Part shown: positions 55,603 through 64,000 of the stretch, piece after piece
Layout: every line of letters begins with the position of its first letter
How positions within the stretch are numbered: position 1 is the stretch's first letter
Notes under the pieces: generated by a model
The model's database searches: none
The model's input: only the letters and a program-made list of their open reading frames with translations
Told to the model about the DNA's origin: nothing
Assembly: GCA_019096065.1 (NCBI GenBank)
Contig: JAGUCH010000003.1
Coordinates: 9,238,001 to 9,302,000 of the forward strand
Origin: Paracyclopina nana
Lineage: Eukaryota > Arthropoda > Copepoda > Cyclopoida > Cyclopettidae
Direction of reading: 5' to 3'
DNA: 64,000 bases
Translations under genes and position numbers: made by a program

Positions 55603-58600
55603 ATGGCGGCTGCCTATGAATTAGCCAAAGGTCCCACTCCGATAACGGGTGGGATTTTTCTCCGAAATCGCTCCCAGGCGGTCTCGGTGAGGGCTCGTCG
55701 AAGAAGAGTTGTCGACCAAAATGACAACGAGGTCGAGGAGGAACGTGACGCGCCCAAAACCCCAACGTTGGGGCAGAGTCGGCGAAAGAGTCGGTACTCC
55801 AATGACTTTGACGAATCGTCGGCGAAAATGCACGCCAAGTCGGAGGAGAGGCTGTTTTCTTCGGACATCTTGCAGCAAAGGAGGGAGCGAGCCTACTCGA
55901 ACGACTGGGACGGTGAAAAACGTCGAAAGAACTCGTTCGACCACATCGACGAGCTGCCCATGCAAAGGCCGGTGTCGCGACGAGGTTTTGACCGAAAGTC
56001 GGAGATATTCACCCGCAGCCATTCCCGCGCGGGTGGTCGATCCTCCGGCCCCATGGAGACTTTGGACCGGCGAATTTCCGCCTCGACAGACAACTTGGAC
56101 ACCTTGAAGCGGGAAAAACGAGCGACTCGAGTGTGGCAGGAGAACCAGTTGAATTCGTCGGAGCTGATTTCGACGCGAAGGCCGAGCAGCTCAGCTGCTA
56201 AGCATCGCAACAGCAATGGCAGTGCGGTGGATGCGGCGGACTTTACGTTTCGCATCAACGGTGAGAAAATGTCGAAGAACAAGTACTTTTTCGGCAGCGA
56301 CCTCAAGTCGGCCATCATCAGCAAGAAATCGAGCGGGGCGACGCAGCGAAAGGAGGAGAAAAAGCAGAGCAAGAGTCGGAAATCCGCGGTGGAGATTTTC
56401 CTCGAGGATCAGGGTCCGTATTCGAGGAAATTGTACGGCCCGCCACCGCCCAAAAGCACCAACGAGAATTTCGAGAAAACCAAAAGAGCGAGGTCGCAAG
56501 AAGTGCTTCTCTGTGAGGTAAGCAGCGAATTTTGCTCGAATCAGGAAAACAAGATATCCAATTTGTCGAAACGCCGATTCGGCCATAATTGCTTCGCGAG
56601 GAGGAAATGAGCTGAGGCATCAATTTGGGAGGGATTTTTTGGGTGCATGCGCATTGTTTTTGTTGCACCATCCTCTCCATCAGCAGTTTAAGTAAATGAA
56701 AATTGACAAGTCTGCTTCCTATCAAACCATAAACGATTGCCACATCCGCGAAGCAGTGAGCTTAATTAACCTGTTTCCCCCCAAAAAAATAAGATATCCA
56801 TGCATGCATCGCTATCTTGAAGAGTGCAGTTGATCTTGACAAAAAGCTAAAAGTTGACAAGGTGAAAGGAGCTAGTGACGTCTCAAAAGAAACCGCATGC
56901 AAAGTGCATTTGTTTGCTTAAAACAGCGTCTAAGGTAAAAATGACGCACTTCTCTTTTTAAGGTGACAAATCAAGGCTAAGCTTGAAAAAAGGAGGTAAT
57001 TCCTTGATGGCGGTCACGTTTTCTTCAACCGGCTCGTTATTATGACGAGGCTAATTCGAGGCTTTGGAAGCGCTGCCAGCTCGGATGCTTTGCAAATAGT
57101 CACATGATTCGAGGAATACGCCAAAACTGAGCTTCTTTTTTTTTTCTCCCGCGAGAGCGTAATGAATAGCCATTTTCTTCCTGCGAGTCAAGGCTGGTTT
57201 TATGTGTATCAAAACGTGGGTGCACGTGGTATACTGCGTTATTTGCATAAATGGCAAGCCAGTGCTTTTTATGGTCATACAGAAACCATAAGTTATCCCG
57301 CGTGCGCAGCACCCAAAAAGAGCTTTTTGTCTCACACATTTGAGTGGAGGTGCTCAATCATTTATTGGGATGATTTTAATGCCTTTCAGCGTCCCGCTAT
57401 GATGGATGCGTTTCAAAGTGCCTTTCATGGCTTTTTTTAGAAAAAATTATGAAAAATCAGCTGGCCAAATTCTGAACGATGTCGGACGTTGTTAATTGCA
57501 AACCAGTTAATTACAGCATGCATTAAGACATGTTAGCTCTTTTAGGCACGCATAAATCTGTAGCTCCAATGTAAAAAGGCATCACTGAGGAGTAGCAAGC
57601 ACAATTCGGAATACGTGCCCAAAATAGGCGAAGAGGACAGAACTGGCAAATCCACCCACATTAGTAGCCAGATTCAAGTCAAATAGGGATGCTGTGAGAA
57701 GTTGACAAACCATGAAAATGGGCAAAACGAATTGAGGGTGACAATCCAGATTACAATAGGCATCTTTTGTAGTTTATCAGTTTTAGTAGCTAGGCTGAGA
57801 AGATCACTATTTATTTAGCGCTTTTAAAATAAGTCCACCTGGCAGGTTTTTTTTTGGCTATCCTCTTGAGCGGTGAAGCAATCTGTTTGAGTGCATGATG
57901 TTTGTCACTTGCAGTTAGTTGATTAACGTTGCCTTTTCACGACTTTTTTCATGTAGCAGTAGCCATACCACTTTTTTTGGCCAAGTAATACTCAATTTTG
58001 CTGCCTTTGTTTCTCGGTGGCAAATTGGGTTGGTGTGGAGTGCATGACCATTTTTCTTTGCTGAAATATGTCTTGAGCTTGTTTTGACAGGCCCTAAAAA
58101 ATGGTGATGGAAGGCCGATCGATAATTGATCCAAATAATGTTTTTGGGAGGTCCAAAAGGGTCCCATCAAGGGTGGCCCTCTCTCATTATATCGATCGAG
58201 TGGCTTTGTGCCTACCGACAAAAGACTCGCACTGAGGCTTGAACCTTGAACAGATCAACGTGAATAAGCAGATACGTCTTACTTGGAAATTGGACATGTA
58301 AATACGCTGTAATTGGTGTTTTTGACTGAGGTCATTTCTTGAAAAGACACCACCAGAAAACTGTATTATAGTGCATTTTGATAAGTATCAGCAAATCAAT
58401 TAACGGTCGCTCGTTGGGTTTTTTTTTTGCTGCTTCATGTGGGTTTTTGCAACCTTGCATAGTCATTGATGCCCATATTTCATTCAAATCCAGGTCACTT
58501 TTGAAGGGACACAAAGAAATGTAAAGCACGTGGTCAGCAGATCGTTTGGCTGGGAGATCTGCGATAAGATTCGAGCCCACACGTTTGGCTCCTTTATGCC

Positions 58601-61600
58601 ACAGTTGATATGTATGGTAAATACCTCCGTTTTGAGCCCAAACCCAGCTCATTATTTCAGTGTGCCTAGTCCAAAGTTCACTGCTTACATACACTCAACT
58701 TTGTGGCCTTGTTGTTGCTCATGCCGAGAAAACTTTGCATTTTCTCCGCGCGGCCTCATAAAGATGAATTTTTTCGATAGGCTCAAGTTATGTTATCAGG
58801 TTCCATTTGTTTCTCATGTCAGGCTAGCTGTCATATTGGTCCTGATTTATGTGGCCTATGTACTGAAATGCCATGTGCCTTAAGCTAAACTAGAACAATA
58901 ACAAGTTTTACAAATGGATAAGGCTTGTTTAAAAAATCAAAGCATTGCAGCATCGTTCCTCGTGCCCGATGTGAATTCAGAAGATGATTTTTTGCTAACG
59001 GAGACTTTAACGCTAGCTCTGATTTCCGCCGCCGCCGCGCGTCCTATCAAACTTATGTAATTTGCCCCTGGCCTCAACACGTAAATAGCCCATTTACGGC
59101 ACATGTTGCGTAGATGCAGTGGACACATGCAAAATAATTTGAGTGATGATGCACTGAAATGTACGGCAGCTGAGAAATGGATAAGCGTCGTCCGCTCTTC
59201 ATACTAGGCATTTTTCTTAAGCTACACATCATGGCCATTCATTTGATGTGGGAGAAAAAAGGGGGAAAACTTTTTGCGGCAAAAATGGCTACTACAGCAT
59301 GCTTGAACTTTAAAATTGAATTAGCCACCATCACCACAGAATTGCACGAGGAAGAAGCACTTCCTTAAGGTGAAATTAATTTCATATGGCGATGGTAGAA
59401 GACACAATAAAAAAGCAACTGCTTCAGATTAGCGCCCCCTTCCGCCATTATTCGAGCGGAGCGTTCCATAGGCACTTCAAGTTCACACTTTCCTTTGCTT
59501 TAGGTCATTTGGTGCAACATAAATCATAAAAGCTGCCAATTTTGCCACATTTGCGTCATAGAACCAATGGAAGATTTTTGAAGCATTTCGCCGTGCCTTA
59601 AAGAGTCTGACGTGATAAGTTGGCTAAATATTTCATGCCTTGTATAAAAAGGGGAGGCTCAAAAGGAATCTGGAGTGTTAAAAATTGCACATCCCATCAA
59701 GGGGGAGGAGGATGTGGCATTGGGTTCCCGTGCACTGAGGGGGGAAAAGTGTAGCAAACTGACAGCTGAACAAATCATGGCCAATTCAATGAACTGGAAT
59801 CTCAATTGTGAGCCCATTTTTGCACATTGAGGTCAAATTCCATTTGGGCTGAGCACATCATATAGTTTATGGTGATATAATGATGTAGCAATAAAATCTC
59901 CTTAGTCATGTAGCTCGCAAATCCTTCTTCATTTGGTTTTACCACTCCTGTCCATGTTTGGCACCTCTTTATGGCCCAATTGATCATCTCATCATCATCA
60001 TTTTGAGCCGCCTTACCGCGCTCGAATGATCGCATTCATCGTCTGTGGCCTCCTATTCTGCATGGAAGCAAGCGGCCCAGTCGGGAGGGAAACTTGTAAT
60101 TTCAAATATGCAGATTACTACCACTTTGACTACTGTAACCATTTGCAGTCAAGATTGATGATTCAAACATATAATCCGTATACCATGATAATCATGGTAG
60201 CAAAAGTATGCGAGCATTTTAAATTGTTTCACCCATGCACAAAAAAGAACAACAAAAAGTGGGGAGTTTAGCGAAGCAAATCAAATTGGGGAGTCCATTT
60301 CCAAGGATATCTGCTATATGCTGGTGCTAAAATCTCGATATTTATGGCTCCATTGTTGTCAAACAGTGCAGCTTTTTATTGAGACGTTATCACCATCTCT
60401 CGACATGACATCTCTGCTATTTGAGGCCTTCAAAGTTACAGCTCGAAACGAAGGGGGGAATTGCAGCACAAGACGGAACATGATTTCAATGGGGGCAACA
60501 AATTGTCAGCGCATCAGCATAAAAGGAGTCATATTTCTCACAAAGAGCCAGAAGACAAATTGATGCTCCTTATATTGCTTCTTCATGAATAATTCTCTGG
60601 CAAAAGAAGGGCCTGTGGGCGTCCTCCATGTGACTTCATTATTGGCAATTGTGATGACGATGCGAATGGACATCCGGGCACCGAATCAATCTCCAGCATT
60701 GTCTTTTGCACACCCTTGAATTTCTTGCGATCTATTCTAATGAATAAGCCTGGGAGTTTTCGATTAAGCATCAAAGCTTTGGATTGCAAAATCGCAATTG
60801 CATTAATCAGAGCAAAGACAATAGTAGTTGAGTTCCTGTTCAAAAGAAGGTAGGCTCTCAAAAGCTGCAATGACTGAAGAAGTGCATTTGCATGCCTAAT
60901 GAGAAATCTGTAATTTCATACTAGGCTGTTGTAACCACTCTCATCATGCAGTTACATGGCAGAGTTTATTAGAAGCGCTGTAAAAGTCTCTTTGGTGGTC
61001 TCGATCTCGGAGATTTCCATCTTTTTGGCACTTTGCGCTGATGCTGATGCCAAAGTAGTCCAGGAAAAATAAATACCACAGAATGCTGCTACTTGGTACT
61101 GATCTTGCATAATTGAGGAACTGAAATGAGCCGTGTCACATACGTAGGATATATGTGCTATAACCTTGGCCAAAAGCGACGTCTTACTCCTCATTATAAC
61201 GCTAAACTTCCTCGAGATGATCTGAAAAAACATAATTAAGAAAATAGCCTTCACAAAGCTACCTTAATATTCAATGAGCTCAATTACACTGGGCGTGGCG
61301 GACTGAAAAAGATGCAAATGTTGATCTTTACTACGAATCTATATAGTGGTTTCTCAGTGGGTGTGTTACCATCATTTTGTGCAGCCCCAGCTCGAATCAT
61401 CCAAGGCGCTTTTTTCCATCTCAGATGCCATCATTGCGTAGCAGTAAATAATTGCGACAATTAACCCAAAGAACAAAAAAGGTTAGAGTGCAACAGATAA
61501 TTAAAATGCTGCTGCAATTACCATAATAATTATTGACAGCTATAAAAAAATGGCTGATTGGCTCTGCTGAATTTTTGCCAACATTACTCGGCTGTGGTGG

Positions 61601-63055
61601 CCAAATTTGGAGCAAATGTACACATTGTTTTTTTTTTCCTTCCAAAAAGTACAGCCAAGGGCCATGATGTCAAAAAGACAAAGGTGCTACAAAAAAATGT
61701 ATATAACATGGCTCTTCCTGAAGTGTCACCCAAAATTGAGGTCAATAACAACAATAACAAATCGAAATGGCGGCCCATTACAAGGCTCGTCTCCCTTTTG
61801 TGACCTATTATCTTGTAATCGCTGCTGGAAGTTCACAGTTACGCTCTATATTTCAGAACACCCCATTAACCAGTCCCGAGGAGGGGGAAGGCCACTTGAA
61901 AAAGGGGCTGTTGTGGCAGCAAAGGGATAAGCTGTTTTCCAGATGGAAAGAGCGATACTTCGTTCTTACCAAGGACTACGTGCATTGCTTCAAAAAAGCC
62001 ACTTCTCGCATCTCAGAAATGGGCGGCTTCATTTTTAAGGTAATTTCACGACGACGCGGTTCTGTGCAAGTGAACATTTGTTTTTCAGCTGAAACTGACG
62101 GAAGTGGACTCAATCGAGTTGCTGGATAAACGAGGCTATTTGACAGTTTGCATCAGCCTGGTAAAGGATGGAAAGATCTATTTGCGCAGACCAGAAGGAA
62201 TTCGCGAGTGGTTCGCGGCCCTGCAGGTACTTACAGCACCTGTAATAATCCTAATAGCTCTGGACTTGCCCTGGCTTTAGGGCAATTAACCACAGCACAG
62301 TGACCCGCTCCATTCTTTGATAAGTATCTGTGACCGATTTGCATTTCGGAAATGTAATTTACATGCTCCTACTTATGTCCTGTTCATGTACGCCCCAAAC
62401 TCCTTAGGAAAATGCACGATAAACACCTCAAGGAAAGGAGAAAAATTGTCTTGTGACAAGCGCCAGCTAATGCTAAAAAATCAGATCGACTATAAGCCAA
62501 CTTGAAAGTAAACAAATCTAATTTTGGCTATTTTAAAAGTGTTCCACATTTTAGTCCTTTTGAGCAAAATCAATTGTTAAATGTCATCTTTTATCAAAGA
62601 AACGTGATGAAAGATAGTTTGTACAGAAATATGCTGAAAACCATCAGACAAAATAGCAAAAATTGCCATTAAAAACGCTGCTCGGTCCCAAGCTGAACTC
62701 GTAGAGTGGCAGTCAGCAACAGATTCACTTTTCCTAATGACAATTTTTTCCATACCTTAAGGCATTCTTAATACATGAGCAAGGCATTATAGGGGGTCAA
62801 TTCTCATCAAAAGCACATTTTCATTATTTCAATGCGGCCACAACGCCCTTTTTCTTGTTAACAGGCTCTTTTTTCAATGACTATGCTGGGCTAATTGCAT
62901 ATGGGTCCTGAATCACTTTTTGGAAGCTAATATCATATTCAATTTCCAGGTCAACATTTATGAATGCAAGAAAAGGAGGAAATTCTGGGTGAAGAGACAA
63001 GTGACGGATTCAGACAACATTGAACAGTGGCTGCTGGCTAGACAAAAAATATCAG
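55603..63055 (+). CDS. PH-domain protein with long Arg/Ser-rich N-terminal region (3' end not resolved)
   Basis: Four in-phase exons are recognised: 55603-56517, 61857-62039, 62089-62226 and 62950-63055, about 447 aa so far. The first exon (305 aa) starts MAAAYELAKGPTPITGG and is basic, rich in Arg, Ser, Lys and Asp, and likely disordered, with many RRxS-like potential phosphorylation sites. Exons 2-3 encode a pleckstrin homology domain at about 318-412, with KKGLLWQQRDKLFSRWKERY, FVLTKDYVHCFKKA, a Leu/Ile-rich core and the C-terminal helix REWFAALQ with the invariant Trp at 407. PH domains bind phosphoinositides or proteins at membranes. The fourth exon (VNIYECKKRRKFWVKRQV) is basic and ends with a phase-1 donor, so more exons must follow. 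The 5.3-kb first intron could hide further exons. The specific family is not recognised. A leader intron ending just before the start codon is likely. Confidence 0.83.
56518..61856. other. Large intron of the PH-domain gene
   Basis: About 5.3 kb of AT-rich DNA. A short plus-strand frame at 60026 begins with a signal-peptide-like sequence but has no supported partner exons. No RNA gene or strong repeat was noticed. Confidence 0.5.
62227..62949. other. Intron of the PH-domain gene
   Basis: About 720 bp between the end of the PH domain and the next coding exon. AT-rich, nothing else recognised. Confidence 0.55.
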
Positions 63056-64000
63056 GTAATAGTTCGAAAACAGTTGGAAAAATTCACTCATTTGGGCGTC
63101 ATGATCAATCAAACCATGCCATGACTATTCAAAGCTGTGTGTGGTCTACTCAAGATTTGATGGTCAAAGTCATGGCCTTGACATCTGAATTGCAATTGTG
63201 AAATCTTAATTAAGAAATTGATTTTCTGCTGAAGGTAAACTCGTGCTTTGATTGTCTTTTCAAAGTACTGCCATTTTCGCGGCCAATTTTGCGGGATGGC
63301 CGCAAAATGTGTTTACACAATCATTTGACATGACAATTTTGATCATCTTGTTTTTAGCCTGCTTACATAATGTGGCGAGCAATTTTGGTGCTCCTCAAGG
63401 CCAAATTAGAGCCTAGAAATTGATTGTGGTTTCAGACATAATTCCAAGCCCTCATGAGAACCTTGATTGGAGTATCACATGCACTTTTTGCCAATTTTCA
63501 AGCTACCTGCTACAGCCATACAGCTTTGTTCTCAGCTTTTTGCTCATCAAAACAAACTCCTCAAGAGTGGGGCGTCGAAAAAGGGCCAATTTAAAGCTAT
63601 AAACGCCACGCAGCGTGACCGACAGTATCGGGGCTCCGTTTTTACCGCATCATGTGGCCTTCAAAGGCTTTTATGAATGGCAGGCTCTTTTTTAAAAGAG
63701 AGGGAGAGAGTGACATCACTTAATCTAACAAGGCAGTTATATTAACAAAGCGCTTGCTCAGCTCAAGAAGAAAAGAAAATCGGGCTCGTGAGCTTCACAT
63801 AGCCGTTCAGGCACACTGGGAATAATGCCACGCAATAATAACAATCATTTTGCATAGCCATAACAGACTTGGAATTTCAATGGACTTCAAATGTCACCAC
63901 CACTTCTTTAAGATGACGTCAAAAGAATTCTCAGGGTTTTTCAGCTTTCCTCAGTCAAAGCGAAAACTTGATAGTATACCTCAGTTGTCACTCAATTTGT
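63056..64000. other. Right end of window, probable downstream intron of the PH-domain gene
   Basis: The preceding exon ends with a good GT donor in phase 1, so the gene should continue. A TTTCAG acceptor at 63430-63435 opens an in-phase stretch (DIIPSPHENLDW) that could be the next exon, but no convincing donor follows and the frame then looks random. The true next exon may lie beyond 64000. Confidence 0.4.

Noticed and set aside
55614-56586. Minus-strand frames of 130-159 codons
   Set aside because: Shadows of the Arg/Ser-rich first exon of the PH-domain gene, whose plus frame is longer and joins in phase to the PH exons.
58332-58883. Overlapping frames of 117-120 codons on both strands
   Set aside because: Both strands equally open, no conserved motif; judged to be chance in the large PH gene intron.

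Overview
This window is nuclear DNA of an animal, almost certainly an arthropod. Coding exons are split by GT-AG introns, many of only 50-80 bases. There is a chitin-binding cuticle protein of the Rebers-Riddiford type (pro-resilin-like). The two largest genes are orthologs of fly pecanex and kinesin-73 (KIF13). The species cannot be named from the sequence. No bacterial, phage or CRISPR content was seen.

Layout. 1-8 kb is mostly non-coding. It holds a short tandem repeat, two long near-perfect foldback hairpins (2.7 kb and 6.2 kb), an inverted-repeat-bounded block with two tRNA-like modules (6.3-6.9 kb), and one intronless gene for a seven-pass membrane protein (3.7-4.6 kb, minus). 8.0-8.9 kb (plus) is a three-exon cuticle protein with a clear TATA box. 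It faces, tail to tail, the pecanex gene (9.1-17.0 kb, minus), reconstructed here as 16 coding exons, 2235 aa. A secreted PAN/apple-domain protein with a long acidic tail (17.7-19.9 kb, plus) is divergent from pecanex.

21.1-49.1 kb (minus) is one gene, kinesin-73/KIF13, reconstructed as 21 coding exons, 1835 aa: motor, FHA, KIF1/13 stalk domains and C-terminal CAP-Gly. Exon phases agree at every junction. One intron is of the GC-AG class. Its introns host other things: two Ly6/uPAR-type surface proteins on the opposite strand (25.5 and 29.4 kb) and a 652-bp non-autonomous MULE-type DNA transposon with an 8-bp target duplication (46.4-47.1 kb). An unexplained run of plus-strand reading frames lies opposite exon 2 (47.9-48.9 kb).

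Upstream of the kinesin are a candidate two-exon gene for an 83-aa basic protein (50.0-50.4 kb, minus) and a tRNA-Cys(GCA) (51.0 kb, minus). The last part (55.6 kb to at least 63.06 kb, plus) is a gene for a PH-domain protein with a long arginine/serine-rich N-terminal region. Its 3' end is not resolved and may lie outside the window. The neighbours do not form a single pathway. Pecanex (Notch-related membrane protein) and kinesin-73 (polarity and endosome transport) are general cell-biology genes, and the cuticle gene is a differentiation product.
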